From: Asanoa sp. WMMD1127
GTDB taxonomy: Bacteria; Actinomycetota; Actinomycetes; Mycobacteriales; Micromonosporaceae
Direction: 5' to 3'
NCBI RefSeq assembly: GCF_029626225.1
Contig: NZ_JARUBP010000001.1
Location: forward strand, 3,720,001-3,784,000
Length of the DNA stretch: 64,000 nt
Numbering within the stretch: position 1 is the stretch's first letter; each line of letters opens with the position of its first letter. The position numbers were made by a program, and so were the translations under genes. The notes beneath the pieces are model-generated. The model did not search any database. It had not been told where the DNA came from and saw only the letters and a list, made by a program, of their open reading frames with translations. Below are positions 47,281-58,944 of this stretch, piece after piece.

Positions 47281-47634
47281 ATGAGCGTGGTCGGCATTTC
47301 GGGCAGTCCCGCGGCGGTGTTGCGCAGACTTCCGGTGCGAAGAACGAAGCCGCGACTACGCCTGACCCGGCGCGGCCGGCTCGTCCTGGTGGTGCTGTTC
47401 CTGCTGGCCGTGGGTGGCCTGGCGGCCATCCTGTCGCCGGCGTCGCGTGCCGCCGATCCGGCGGGTCCGCCGGCGGTCGCGGTGGTGCAGCCGGGCGACA
47501 CGCTGTGGTCGGTGGTGGAGCGGCACCGGCCGGGTAATGCGCCGTTCGCCGTGATCGACGAGGTCCGCCGCCTCAACAACCTGGACGACTTCACGGTGTT
47601 CGCGGGTCAGCACCTGATTCTGCCGGCCGAGTGA
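47281..47634 (+). CDS. SOS-controlled membrane protein with LysM domain (YneA/ChiZ-like)
   Basis: The 117-residue protein has a basic N-terminus, one membrane helix (residues about 37-58; [19 protein letters not shown]) and a C-terminal LysM domain (about 68-116; [17 protein letters not shown] and [12 protein letters not shown]). Its place next to lexA and the LexA box at its promoter match YneA of Bacillus and Rv2719c of mycobacteria, which delay cell division during the SOS response. Function is inferred from layout and synteny. Confidence 0.87.
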   Translation: MSVVGISGSPAAVLRRLPVRRTKPRLRLTRRGRLVLVVLFLLAVGGLAAILSPASRAADPAGPPAVAVVQPGDTLWSVVERHRPGNAPFAVIDEVRRLNNLDDFTVFAGQHLILPAE

Positions 47635-48338
47635 CCACCTGCCGTCAGCGGCGCACTGGTTCCCGTGACGGCCTACCTGGTCCGCGTGGTTGCGGCGACG
47701 GCGCCGACCATGTCCGGGCGCATCCTGTTGCGGGATAGCCGCCTGCCACCCGACGGTGTGCACTTGGCCCATGTGCGGGTCGTGCCGGCCAGCTGCTGCG
47801 AGCGTTCTGTCGCCGTGGCGGCATGCCGCGTGACCGGGAGCCGGCGACCGCGTTGGGAGGTTCGAAGGCCCGGGATAGGCGTGCGATCCTGCCGCGACGG
47901 GTCCCGATCGTCGCGGACGTAAGACGGCTTGTCGGTGAGCGTCCGGCGCACGTCGTCGGAGTGCCGCGGACCGCATCCGGGTCTGGCTGGCGCCCTAGTG
48001 CGACGGCGGCGTAGCGGTCACAGGAGTCCCTCCCATCACGTCGCGACAGAAACGTGGCAGTGGCGACACGCCCACCCAACTTGACCGGGCGACGTGGGCG
48101 GCCTACGGTCGAACCCCTAGATGTAGTAGTTACAGGTATGTAAGTTGTCCACAGGTAGGGGTAGACTCCACAGGGTTACCCACACCTTTCCCACAAGTTG
48201 TGCACAGCGGTGTCCACCGGAGGTGCTGCGCCGTTGTCCACTGGCGTGCCCGTCGTGCGCTTACGCGGCGGCCGCCAAAAGTGTCAGAGGGTCCGGCTAG
48301 CGTGACCCGCGGGATCAGTTCAGGAGAGGAGGTCGTCG
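47635..48338. other. Long gap upstream of nrdR (704 bp)
   Basis: No credible full-length gene. The right third is A+T-richer and holds DnaA-box-like sites. Its minus strand at about 47938-47919 encodes DKPSYVR, as does the lexA-LysM promoter region at 47226. Confidence 0.5.
48145..48242 (+). promoter_or_regulatory. Cluster of DnaA-box-like sites upstream of nrdR
   Basis: TTGTCCACA (48145-48153) is a perfect actinobacterial DnaA box. TTGTGCACA (48198-48206) and TTGTCCACT (48234-48242) have one mismatch each, and all have the same orientation. CACAAGTTGTG (48192-48202) is an 11-bp palindrome. Confidence 0.45.
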
Positions 48339-48842
48339 ATGCGCTGCCCTTACTGCCGACACCCCGATTCACGGGTAGTCGACTCGCGTGAGGCCGACGA
48401 CGGCCAGCTGATCCGGCGGCGGCGTTCGTGCCCCGAGTGCGGCAAGCGGTTCACCACCGTCGAGGAGGCCGTCCTCGCCGTGGTCAAGCGCAGTGGCGTC
48501 ACCGAGCCGTTCAGCCGCACCAAAATCATCAGTGGCGTGCGCAAGGCGTGCCAGGGCCGGCCGGTCGACGACGACTCGATCGCGCTGCTGGCTCAGAAGG
48601 TCGAGGAGACCGTTCGCGCCAAGGGAGCCGCGGAGGTGCCGAGCCACGACGTGGGGCTCGCCATTCTCGGTCCGCTGCGCGACCTCGACGAGGTGGCCTA
48701 CCTGCGGTTCGCCAGCGTCTACCGCTCGTTCGAGTCGCTCAGCGACTTCGAGCGCGAGATCGAGACGCTCCGCGCGGCCGCCGCCGCGCGACTAGGGGGC
48801 ACCGCCGATGCGGCTGTCAACGCGGAGACGCGTACCAAGTAG
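48339..48842 (+). CDS. nrdR: Transcriptional repressor NrdR
   Basis: NrdR represses ribonucleotide reductase genes in response to dATP/ATP. The 167-residue protein has a zinc ribbon with Cys3, Cys6, Cys31 and Cys34 (CPYC and CPEC) and an ATP-cone (residues about 46-136; [20 protein letters not shown]). ATG at 48339 has GGAGAGGAGG upstream. nrdJ follows after 38 nt, forming the nrdRJ operon seen in Streptomyces and relatives. Confidence 0.96.
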   Translation: MRCPYCRHPDSRVVDSREADDGQLIRRRRSCPECGKRFTTVEEAVLAVVKRSGVTEPFSRTKIISGVRKACQGRPVDDDSIALLAQKVEETVRAKGAAEVPSHDVGLAILGPLRDLDEVAYLRFASVYRSFESLSDFEREIETLRAAAAARLGGTADAAVNAETRTK

Positions 48843-48880
48843 AGCTTTTGAATGTGTTCGTAAACGAGGGGGCAGGTGAC

Positions 48881-51790
<2,910 letters not shown>

Positions 51791-51808
51791 CGGAGGGCCA
51801 GAACCAAG

Positions 51809-51842
51809 CGAAAGGAGCCGGCCGATTGGCCGGCTCCTTTCG
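51809..51842 (+). terminator. nrdJ terminator
   Basis: CGAAAGGAGCCGGCC (51809-51823) and its exact complement (51828-51842) flank a 4-nt loop, 18 nt past the nrdJ stop. The 3' arm includes CCTTT. Confidence 0.88.
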
Positions 51843-51930
51843 CGTTCGGCCGGAAGTCGGCCGCGGCTCGCAGTCGGGCCGCAGCCGTCGGGCGCGGGGG
51901 CGCACCCCGACCGGTGCTGACGGATTAACC

Positions 51931-52285
51931 GTGACCGGCGCGGCGGTCCGCCGAAGCGTTGCTGACCCGACCGCTGGTGGTGGCGGTTCGAGCGTGACCG
52001 GCGCGGCCGGGATGGACGTGGATCGGGTCCGCCGAAGGGTTGCGGCTCGACTGGTGGTGGCGGTTTGAGCGTTGCCGGCGCGGCCGGGCGTGACGTAGAC
52101 CGGGTCCGCCGAAGGGTCGCGGCTCGACCGGTGGTGCCGCGCGTCACCGGCGCGGGGCCGGGCGTGACGTGGATCGGGTCCGCGGAAGGGTCGCGGCTCG
52201 ACCGGTGGTGCCGCGCGTCACCGGCGCGGCCGGGCGTGACGTGGATCGGCTCCGCCGAAGGGACGCGGCCCCGCCCGGTGCGGCG
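51931..52285 (+). repeat. Five tandem repeats of about 63-77 bp
   Basis: Units starting GTGACCGGCGCGGCCGGG (or variants) at 51931, 51994, 52071, 52143 and 52217. Each includes GGGTCCGCCGAAGGGT and GGCTCGACCGGTGGTG variants. Confidence 0.85.
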
Positions 52286-52359
52286 GGCCAACCACGGCCG
52301 CGCCGCAGCCCGGCTTCGGAAGTTGAGCTCTTGGCGTTCGGCGCCGAACGCCGCCAGCC

Positions 52360-52662
52360 CTACTGGGTCGGGTTGTCGGTGTGCGGGCGCTTGCCGAGCT
52401 GCCGCCAGTCCGTCTCCGACATGTCGACGTCGTAGTGTTTCGCGGCCTTTTTCAGGTTCGCGAACGCCTGGTCGCGTTCCTTGTCCGTGACGTCCTTGAC
52501 CTGGTCGAAGCGGGCGATCGCGTTCCGGACGTGGTCCGCGTCGGTCAGCGGCTCCTTGCGCTTGTCCGGGAAAGCGAACGCCGAATCCGGCAGGCTGCGC
52601 TTCTCGCCACTCGACAGCGTTCCTTCGTCGCCCTTGTCGGTGGGCTTCCAGGTGGTCTCCAT
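52360..52662 (-). CDS. DUF6582-like protein
   Basis: The 100-residue protein has the segment RSLPDSAFAFPDKRKEPLTD followed by ADHVRNAIARFDQV and a helical end (AFANLKKAAKHYDVDM). This pattern is seen in DUF6582-type proteins of actinobacteria and their phages, whose function is unknown. ATG at 52662 is chosen with AGGG 8 nt upstream. It reads towards the nrdJ repeats. Confidence 0.7.
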   Translation of the reverse strand: METTWKPTDKGDEGTLSSGEKRSLPDSAFAFPDKRKEPLTDADHVRNAIARFDQVKDVTDKERDQAFANLKKAAKHYDVDMSETDWRQLGKRPHTDNPTQ

Positions 52663-52692
52663 AACAGGAGCCCTACCCACGGCGACCGCAGG

Positions 52693-52998
52693 CTATGCGG
52701 CGCAGGCCGTCCAGTCGACCAGCACCCGATCCGGACGTTGGGGGTCGATTCGGGCGGCGAAGGGCAGGCCGTCCTGGGCGCGGGCGAGGAAGGGCTCGGC
52801 GATCGGACCCAGATACATGGCCGGGTACGGCGGTCCGCCGTCCACCCGCCGCACCGACATCAGCACCTCGAGCACCGGCTCGCGGTCGACGAACGCGCCC
52901 GTTTCGCGCAGGTCGAACGGCTGGGCCTGGCCCGGCACGCCCGTCTGTGCGAGCTCGGCCAGGTCGTCGCGCAAGGGGAGGTGCTGCGTGGTGGTCAT
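52693..52998 (-). CDS. Hypothetical protein (101 aa)
   Basis: The protein has MTTTQHLPLRDDLAELAQTG and a beta-rich core (PVLEVLMSVRRVDGGPPYPA, then MYLGPIAEPFL) ending in DRVLVDWTACAA. I do not recognise a family. It is 30 bp upstream of the DUF6582 gene on the same strand and may share its transcript. Codon pattern supports a real gene. Confidence 0.6.
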   Translation of the reverse strand: MTTTQHLPLRDDLAELAQTGVPGQAQPFDLRETGAFVDREPVLEVLMSVRRVDGGPPYPAMYLGPIAEPFLARAQDGLPFAARIDPQRPDRVLVDWTACAA

Positions 52999-53105
52999 GC
53001 CGGTGGCGCCCTCTCGTCGTACGGATGATGCCTCTTGGGATATAACCGGCGAAGGGCATTCAGGCAGCGGACGACCGGTCCGATAGGTCCGATAGGGTAC
53101 GGCCG

Positions 53106-53339
53106 GTGGAGCGCAAGCCCCGAGCGGACCGACCGCTGAACCAGCCGCACCCGAGCCGGATGCCCGCGGACCCGGCCGAGGCGCTGGAAATCTGCGCAGC
53201 CCATGACGCCGCGCTCGCGGCCGGTGAGGCCGGATATCTGGACCCGCGGACCGGGCTGTTCGTCCTTTCGGCCGGCTTCCTCGCGGCGCGCGGCACGTGT
53301 TGCGGTCGAGGCTGCCGGCACTGTCCTTATGTGAACTAG
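53106..53339 (+). CDS. DUF5522 protein
   Basis: The 77-residue protein ends FLAARGTCCGRGCRHCPYVN, the Cys-rich signature of DUF5522 (CC-x3-C-x2-CPY), which may bind a metal. GTG at 53106 lies 7 nt after TAGGGT (53093-53098), consistent with a leaderless mRNA. lhgO starts 10 nt after its stop but has its own TAGGGT at the same spacing. Confidence 0.85.
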   Translation: MERKPRADRPLNQPHPSRMPADPAEALEICAAHDAALAAGEAGYLDPRTGLFVLSAGFLAARGTCCGRGCRHCPYVN

Positions 53340-53349
53340 GGTTCGCGCC

Positions 53350-54534
53350 ATGACTCGGTACGTCGTCATCGGGGCCGGCATCGTCGGCCTGGCCACCGCG
53401 CACCGGCTCACGCTCGACCACCCCGACGCGTCGGTCACGGTGATCGACAAGGAGGACCGGGTCGCCGCCCACCAGACCGGGCACAACAGTGGCGTCATCC
53501 ACGCGGGCGTCTACTACAAACCGGGCAGCCTCAAGGCCCGGCTCTGCGCCGCCGGCCGCGCATCCATGATCGACTTCTGCGCGGCCCACGGAATCGCCCA
53601 CGAGGTGTGCGGCAAGCTGATCGTCGCCGCCGACGAGTCCGAGGTGCCCCGCCTGCACGCGCTGCACGAGCGCGCGGTCGCCAACGGGCTGCCCGCCAGG
53701 CTGATCACCGCCGCGGAGGCCAAGGAGCACGAGCCCGAGCTCCGCTGCGTCGAGGCCCTGCGCGTCGAGTCCACCGGCATCGTCGACTTCACCGCCGTCT
53801 GCACCACCTTGGCCGACCTGGCCGAGAAGGGCGGCGCCACGCTGCGGCTCGGCACCGCCGTCACCGGCATCGACCGACGCCGCGGCGAGCAGATCGTGCA
53901 CACCAAGACCGGCGACGTCACCGCCGACGTGGTGATCAACTGCGCCGGCCTGCACGCCGACCGGGTGGCCCGCCTCGCGGGCGTCGAGCCGCCGGCCCGG
54001 ATCGTGCCCTTCAGGGGTGAATACTTCGAGCTCACCCCCGAACGGCGCGATCTCGTACGCGGCCTGATCTACCCGGTGCCCGACCCGCAGTTCCCCTTCC
54101 TCGGCGTCCATCTGACCCGCATGATCGACGGCACCGTCCATGCCGGACCCAACGCGGTGCTGGCGCTGGCCCGCGAGGGCTACCGCTGGAGCAAGGTCAA
54201 CCCGCGCGACATCGCCGACTTCGCGAGCTACTCCGGGCTGTGGCGGCTGGCCCGCAAGCACTACCGGTACGGCCTGACCGAGGTGCGCCGCTCGCTCAGC
54301 CGCCGCCTGTTCGCGCAGAGCCTGGCCCGCCTGGTCCCCGCCGTCACGGAGGCCGACCTGCTCCCCGCCGGCGCCGGCGTCCGGGCCCAGGCCATCGCCC
54401 GCGACGGCGCCCTGGTCGACGACTTCCTGATCGTGGCCCGCGACCGCCAGGTGCACGTGCTCAACGCACCGTCACCGGCGGCCACCAGCTCGCTGGAGAT
54501 CGCCAAGCACATCGTGGCCCAGCTCCCGGGTTGA
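53350..54534 (+). CDS. lhgO: L-2-hydroxyglutarate oxidase LhgO
   Basis: LhgO is an FAD-dependent membrane-associated enzyme that oxidises L-2-hydroxyglutarate to 2-oxoglutarate. The 394-residue protein begins with the dinucleotide motif VVIGAGIVGLATAHRL, followed by HQTGHNSGVIHAGVYYKPGS, INCAGLHADRVARL and the C-terminal AGVRAQAI block, all typical. TAGGGT (53338-53343) lies 7 nt before the ATG. Confidence 0.93.
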   Translation: MTRYVVIGAGIVGLATAHRLTLDHPDASVTVIDKEDRVAAHQTGHNSGVIHAGVYYKPGSLKARLCAAGRASMIDFCAAHGIAHEVCGKLIVAADESEVPRLHALHERAVANGLPARLITAAEAKEHEPELRCVEALRVESTGIVDFTAVCTTLADLAEKGGATLRLGTAVTGIDRRRGEQIVHTKTGDVTADVVINCAGLHADRVARLAGVEPPARIVPFRGEYFELTPERRDLVRGLIYPVPDPQFPFLGVHLTRMIDGTVHAGPNAVLALAREGYRWSKVNPRDIADFASYSGLWRLARKHYRYGLTEVRRSLSRRLFAQSLARLVPAVTEADLLPAGAGVRAQAIARDGALVDDFLIVARDRQVHVLNAPSPAATSSLEIAKHIVAQLPG

Positions 54535-54630
54535 CGACGGACAACCCGGACTTCCGCACCGCCCGCCGACACCGTATGTTTTCGGGCGGCGCACTCCTGC
54601 GCGGGTCAAAGCGTCGATCGAGGAGTTGTT

Positions 54631-55254
54631 GTGGTCCCAGCGCACAGCCACCACAGCGACCCACCCACCCAGCCGTCCAGGGTGGATGGTCGCCGGGCGT
54701 CCCGCCTGCTCTGCGTGGGCGCGGCCCTGACCGTGGCCGTCGCCGGCTGCGCCGACGAGCCGGTCACGCCGGAGGCCGTCGCACCCCCGCTGCGCACCAA
54801 CTTCCCGGCCGCGACAGCCGGCGGCGCCTGCGTCTACTTCGACTACGACACCATCGAAAAAGCGATCGGCGTACGCTTCGGCATCTCCGCCGCCAGCCAG
54901 AGCGGCCAGACCACCACCTGCGTGGTCCAACCGCAGGAGGGCGAGCTCCCCGATCTCGCGCTCACGATCAGCAAGACCAGCGCGGACGCCGACATCTTCA
55001 AGGACGAGGTCGTCCCGGACAAGGGCGCGACCGCGGTCAAGGGCCTGGGACTGGCGGCCTATTCGACGCCGGTGGCGGCGACGAAGACCAGCGGCCCGGG
55101 GCTCGAGGTCTGCTGGCTGACCAAGGACAAGCGCCTGATGTCGCTCCGCTTCACCAGCCTGCTCGACTCACCCCCACCGCCGAACTCCCTCGCCCCGCAA
55201 ATGGTCGGCCTGGCCAAACAGGTCGAATCAGCCAAACCACCCAAGAAATCCTGA
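54631..55254 (+). CDS. Putative lipoprotein (207 aa)
   Basis: The protein has an N-terminal lipoprotein signal after a basic patch (GRRASRLLCVGAALTVAVAG) with the lipobox Cys at residue 40. The extracellular part (GGACVYFDYDTIEKAIGVRF) resembles DUF3558-like or sensor lipoproteins of actinobacteria but I cannot assign a family. GTG at 54631 has GAGGAG 5 nt upstream. The gene stands alone 96 bp after lhgO. Confidence 0.78.
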   Translation: MVPAHSHHSDPPTQPSRVDGRRASRLLCVGAALTVAVAGCADEPVTPEAVAPPLRTNFPAATAGGACVYFDYDTIEKAIGVRFGISAASQSGQTTTCVVQPQEGELPDLALTISKTSADADIFKDEVVPDKGATAVKGLGLAAYSTPVAATKTSGPGLEVCWLTKDKRLMSLRFTSLLDSPPPPNSLAPQMVGLAKQVESAKPPKKS

Positions 55255-55599
55255 CCACCACCCGGTCGGGCCGGGCCCTGTCGTCTCGTCGGGCTGCTCA
55301 CCGCGAGCCAGGGTCGGGTGGGGCTGCTAGCGCCGGACCAACTCATCTGCTCGGGCCGCGGACCGCCGGTCGTGTCGCGGGGTGCTGACCGTGGGCCCGG
55401 GGTCATTGGTGGGGCGGCCGGCGCCGGGCCAAGTCATCTGGTCAGGGCCTCTGGCCGCACAGCGATGTGCTGGCAGCTGGCCGAATCAAGTGGAGGCGCT
55501 ACCGATCGCCCGCCCGAGAAGGCCGGCGCAAGAGAAAGTTCACCGGCACGAGTGACGGCGAAGGCCGGCCCATCGGGCCGGCCTTCGACAAAGAACGGC
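55255..55599. other. Gap with two diverged 90-bp repeats (345 bp)
   Basis: Segments 55281-55369 and 55370-55459 align over GCGCCGGACCAACTCATCTG/GCGCCGGGCCAAGTCATCTG. No gene is seen. The ideR terminator lies at the right end. Confidence 0.55.
55559..55587 (-). terminator. ideR terminator
   Basis: CGAAGGCCGGCCC (55559-55571) and its exact complement (55575-55587) flank a 3-nt loop, 12 nt past the ideR stop. Confidence 0.82.
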
Positions 55600-56283
55600 T
55601 CAGTGCGCCGCGACGAACACCCGCGAAGCGACCTCGCGCGGCAGCCGCACCTGGTCGCCCGACCGGTCGATCATGACGCCGTCCCGCTCCTGGGCGACGG
55701 TCACGGTCGCGCCAGGATCGACACCGGCCGCGTGGAGCTGCCGCAGCACGTCGGAATCGGTCTGGACGCTCTCGCAGATGCGGCGGACGATCACCTGGCC
55801 GGTGAGGCCCGGGAACGCCAGGTTGCGCTCCTTGTTGTCGAAGCCGTCCGCTTCGGCGGGCGGGGTGCCGAGGGCGTCGAGGCCCGGGATCGGGTTGCCG
55901 TAGGGGGAGCGGGTCGGGCGGTTGAGCAGGTCGTAGACCTTCTGCTCGACCGCGTCGCTCATCACGTGCTCCCAGCGGCAGGCCTCTTCGTGGGCCTCCT
56001 CGTAGGGCATGCCGATCACGTTGACCAGCAGCAGCTCGGCGAGGCGGTGCTTGCGCATGACCGAGACCGCCTGCTCGCGGCCGAGCTCGGTCAGGTGCAG
56101 GTGGCGGTCGCCTTCGACGCGGAGCAGGCCGTCGCGTTCCATGCGGGCGACGGTCTGGCTGACGGTCGGGCCGCTCTGGTGCAGCCGCTCGGCGATGCGG
56201 GCGCGCAGCGGTGGCACACCTTCCTCTTCCAATTCGAGGATGGTGCGCAAATACATCTCGGTCGTGTCGACAAGGTGATTCAC
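55600..56283 (-). CDS. ideR: Iron-dependent repressor, DtxR/IdeR family
   Basis: IdeR represses siderophore and uptake genes when Fe(II) is bound. The 227-residue protein has a winged helix (residues about 5-65), a dimerisation domain and a C-terminal SH3-like domain. Metal ligands match DtxR numbering: Met10, His79, Glu83, His98, Cys102, Glu105 and His106 (HEEACRWEHVMSD). Cys102, rather than Asp, favours iron over manganese. GTG at 56283 has AGGAGGG upstream. No clear IdeR box was seen at its own promoter. Confidence 0.93.
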   Translation of the reverse strand: MNHLVDTTEMYLRTILELEEEGVPPLRARIAERLHQSGPTVSQTVARMERDGLLRVEGDRHLHLTELGREQAVSVMRKHRLAELLLVNVIGMPYEEAHEEACRWEHVMSDAVEQKVYDLLNRPTRSPYGNPIPGLDALGTPPAEADGFDNKERNLAFPGLTGQVIVRRICESVQTDSDVLRQLHAAGVDPGATVTVAQERDGVMIDRSGDQVRLPREVASRVFVAAH

Positions 56284-56374
56284 GGCAGAAGGCCCTCCTA
56301 GCTGTCGATATTACCTCGCCACGCCGACAACCCCGACGCCGCGAACGGCGCGGGGCGGGTGTTCACTGGAGCGC

Positions 56375-57208
56375 GTGGTTTCCGCCGATGATCTCACGAT
56401 CGACCCCGATGAGTTGCGATCCGGCCTGTCCGGGACGACGGTGCTCGACGTCCGGTGGCGCCTCGGTGGCCGGCCGGGCCGTGAGGACTACGCCGACGGG
56501 CACATCCCCGGCGCGGTGTTCATCGACCTCGACACCGAGCTGGCCGGCGAACCCGGACAAAACGGCCGCCACCCACTGCCCGACCCGGTCAAGCTCCAGG
56601 AAGCCCTCCGGGCCAAGGGCATCAGCCAGCACACACCAGTCGTGGTGTACGACGCCAAGGACGGTCAGGCGGCAGCCCGCGCCTGGTGGATCCTCCGCTG
56701 GGCCGGCCACCGCGACACCCGCGTCCTCGACGGCGGACTCGAGGGCTGGACCGCCCGCCAACACCCGGTAACCACCGATGTGCCCAATCCCACCCGCGGC
56801 GACATAGAGGTCAAACCAGGCAGCCTCCCCACCCTGACCGCCGACGACGCCGCCCGGCTCGCCCGCCAGGGCACGCTGATCGACGCCCGCGTCGGCCCGC
56901 GCTTCCGTGGAGAGGTCGAGCCCGTCGACCCGGTCGCCGGCCACATCCCCGGCGCCGTGAACCGCCCGACCACGGAGAACACCACGGCCGACGGCCGCCT
57001 CCGCGACGCGCCCACCCTCCGCCACGAGTTCGCGCAAGAAGGCGTGGACGACGGCGCCCCCGTCGGCGCGTACTGCGGCTCCGGCGTCACCGCCGCCCAC
57101 ACCGTGCTCGCCCTGCACCGCGCCGGGCGTACCGACGCCGCTCTTTACGTCGGCTCCTGGAGTGACTGGGTGACCGACCCCAGCCGCCCGGTGGCGACCG
57201 GCGCATAG
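56375..57208 (+). CDS. Rhodanese-type sulfurtransferase (two-domain)
   Basis: The 277-residue protein has two rhodanese domains. The first (residues about 10-130) lacks a catalytic Cys; the second (about 155-275) has the active loop YCGSGVTAAH. Segments VLDVRW, ADGHIPGAVFIDLDTEL and VAGHIPGAVN are typical of thiosulfate or 3-mercaptopyruvate sulfurtransferases. CGSGVTA resembles the 3-mercaptopyruvate type. GTG at 56375 has GGAG with a short spacing. It is divergent from ideR. Confidence 0.92.
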   Translation: MVSADDLTIDPDELRSGLSGTTVLDVRWRLGGRPGREDYADGHIPGAVFIDLDTELAGEPGQNGRHPLPDPVKLQEALRAKGISQHTPVVVYDAKDGQAAARAWWILRWAGHRDTRVLDGGLEGWTARQHPVTTDVPNPTRGDIEVKPGSLPTLTADDAARLARQGTLIDARVGPRFRGEVEPVDPVAGHIPGAVNRPTTENTTADGRLRDAPTLRHEFAQEGVDDGAPVGAYCGSGVTAAHTVLALHRAGRTDAALYVGSWSDWVTDPSRPVATGA

Positions 57209-57235
57209 CCGCGCCGGGCATGGGAGCATGGCGCC

Positions 57236-58414
57236 ATGTCCGACGGTGCGGTGGTGGTGTGGGACGAGGACCTGCTCGGCTACGACCTGGGTGATCATCC
57301 GTTGAACCCGGTCCGGGTCGAGCTGACCATGGCGCTCGCCCGTGACCTGGGCATCCTCGACCGCGCCGGCGTCCGCGTCGTCAAGCCGACCCCGGCCGAC
57401 GACGCCGCGCTGGCCCGCGTGCACCGCGCCGACTACCTCGACGCCGTCAAGGCCGCGCCCCACGACCCGTTCTTCCGGGGGTACGGCTTCGGCACGCCCG
57501 ACAACCCGGTCTTCGACCACATGCACGACGCGTCGGCCCTGGTCGCCGGGGCCACCATGGCGGCCGCCGAGGCGGTCTGGCGCGGCGACGCCCGCCACGC
57601 CGTCAACGTCGCCGGCGGCCTGCACCACGCGATGCCGGGGCGGGCGTCCGGGTTCTGCGTCTACAACGACCCGGCGGTGGCCATCGCGCGCCTGCTCGAC
57701 CAGGGCGCCGAGCGGATCGCCTACGTCGACATCGACGTCCACCACGGCGACGGCGTCCAGGCCATCTTCTGGGACGACCCGCGCGTGCTCACCGTCTCGC
57801 TGCACGAGTCGCCGCTCACCCTCTTCCCCGGCACCGGCTTCCCGGACGAGACCGGCGGCGAGGGCGCCGAGGGCAGCGCGGTCAACGTCGCACTGCCACC
57901 GGGTACGGGCGACCGCGGCTGGCTGCGCGCCTTCCACGCCGTGGTGCCCAGCGTGCTGCGCGCGTTCCGCCCGCAACTGCTGTTCAGCCAGTGCGGCGCC
58001 GACAGCCACCGCCTCGACCCCCTGGCCGACCTGCGGCTCTCCGTCGACGGTCAGCGGGCCGCCCACATCGCGATGCGTGACCTGGCCGAGGAGCTGTGCG
58101 CGGGCCGGTGGGTGGCGACGGGCGGCGGTGGCTACGCCCTCGTCGAGGTCGTCCCGCGCACCTGGACCCACCTGCTGGCCACCGCCACCGGCGACCCGCT
58201 CGACCCGCTGCTCCCCACCCCGCCCGGCTGGCGCGAGCTCGCCGCCCGCCGGGCCCCCGGGCGCGAGGTCCCGCTGCGGCTGACCGACGACAGCGACGTG
58301 CGCTTCGAACCCTGGCAGCCGACGAGCGACGACGCCGTCGACCGCGCGGTCACCCAGACCCGGACGGCCGTCTTCCCGCTGCTCGGCCTCGACCCGCTCG
58401 ACCCGCGCGACTGA
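57236..58414 (+). CDS. acuC: Acetoin-utilisation/histone-deacetylase-type deacetylase AcuC
   Basis: The 392-residue protein belongs to the arginase/deacetylase superfamily and removes acetyl groups from lysines, probably of metabolic enzymes such as acetyl-CoA synthetase. It has GGLHHAMPGRASGFCVYNDP, the zinc site DIDVHHGDG, SLHESPLTLFPGTG, QCGADSH and the catalytic GGGGYALV. The GNAT gene starts within its stop codon (TGATG), so acetylation and deacetylation functions may be coupled. Confidence 0.92.
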   Translation: MSDGAVVVWDEDLLGYDLGDHPLNPVRVELTMALARDLGILDRAGVRVVKPTPADDAALARVHRADYLDAVKAAPHDPFFRGYGFGTPDNPVFDHMHDASALVAGATMAAAEAVWRGDARHAVNVAGGLHHAMPGRASGFCVYNDPAVAIARLLDQGAERIAYVDIDVHHGDGVQAIFWDDPRVLTVSLHESPLTLFPGTGFPDETGGEGAEGSAVNVALPPGTGDRGWLRAFHAVVPSVLRAFRPQLLFSQCGADSHRLDPLADLRLSVDGQRAAHIAMRDLAEELCAGRWVATGGGGYALVEVVPRTWTHLLATATGDPLDPLLPTPPGWRELAARRAPGREVPLRLTDDSDVRFEPWQPTSDDAVDRAVTQTRTAVFPLLGLDPLDPRD

Positions 58415-58944
58415 TGCTGATCCGGCCGGCCACGCGGGCGGACCTGCCCGCGGTCGCGACCGTCGTCACCGCCGCGATCGAGGCCCTCCAGCAGGGCTAC
58501 CTCGACCCGCAGCAGATCGAGTCCAGCCGCGCGATCATGGGCGTCGACACCCGGCTGATCGACGACGGGACCTATTTCGTCGTCGAGACGACGGACAGGA
58601 CGCTCGCCGGCTGCGGCGGCTGGAGCCGGCGCGCGACCGTCTACGGCGGCGACCACTCGACGGGCCGCGACGACAAGCTGCTGGACCCGGCCACCGAACC
58701 GGCGCGGATCCGGGCCATGTACACCGATCCGGCGTACGCCCGGCGCGGTGTCGGCCGCCTGGTGTTGAGCCGCTGCGAGGAGGCGGCCCGGGCGGAGGGC
58801 TTCACCAGCCTGGAGCTGGTCGCGACGCTGGCCGGCGAGCCGCTCTACACCGCCGCCGGCTTCACGCCCGTCCACCGCTTCACCGACGCCACCGGGGGCG
58901 CGCCGGTCCCCTTGATCAAGATGCGCAAGCCGCTCGAACCGTGA
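58414..58944 (+). CDS. GNAT-family N-acetyltransferase
   Basis: The 176-residue protein begins MLIRPATRADLPAVATVVTA, and the acetyl-CoA site is in YARRGVGRLVLSRCEEAAR. LVATLAGEPLYTAAGFTPV is the C-terminal strand-loop. The substrate is unknown. The start overlaps the acuC stop by 1 nt, so the two are probably translationally coupled. Confidence 0.9.
   Translation: MLIRPATRADLPAVATVVTAAIEALQQGYLDPQQIESSRAIMGVDTRLIDDGTYFVVETTDRTLAGCGGWSRRATVYGGDHSTGRDDKLLDPATEPARIRAMYTDPAYARRGVGRLVLSRCEEAARAEGFTSLELVATLAGEPLYTAAGFTPVHRFTDATGGAPVPLIKMRKPLEP

Larger units (their letters stand above)
51791..52359. other. Repeat-rich gap downstream of nrdJ (569 bp)
   Basis: Contains the nrdJ terminator and five diverged tandem repeats; no gene is supported. 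The right end is unstructured G+C-rich DNA up to the convergent DUF6582 gene. Confidence 0.65.

Noticed and set aside
47673-47951. Open frame of 92 codons on the minus strand downstream of the LysM gene
   Set aside because: No recognisable domain or ribosome-binding site; only the DKPSYVR similarity is of interest.
48192-48202. CACAAGTTGTG as a NrdR box
   Set aside because: The half-sites are separated by one base, unlike the 16-bp NrdR box, and no second box is seen at the usual spacing.
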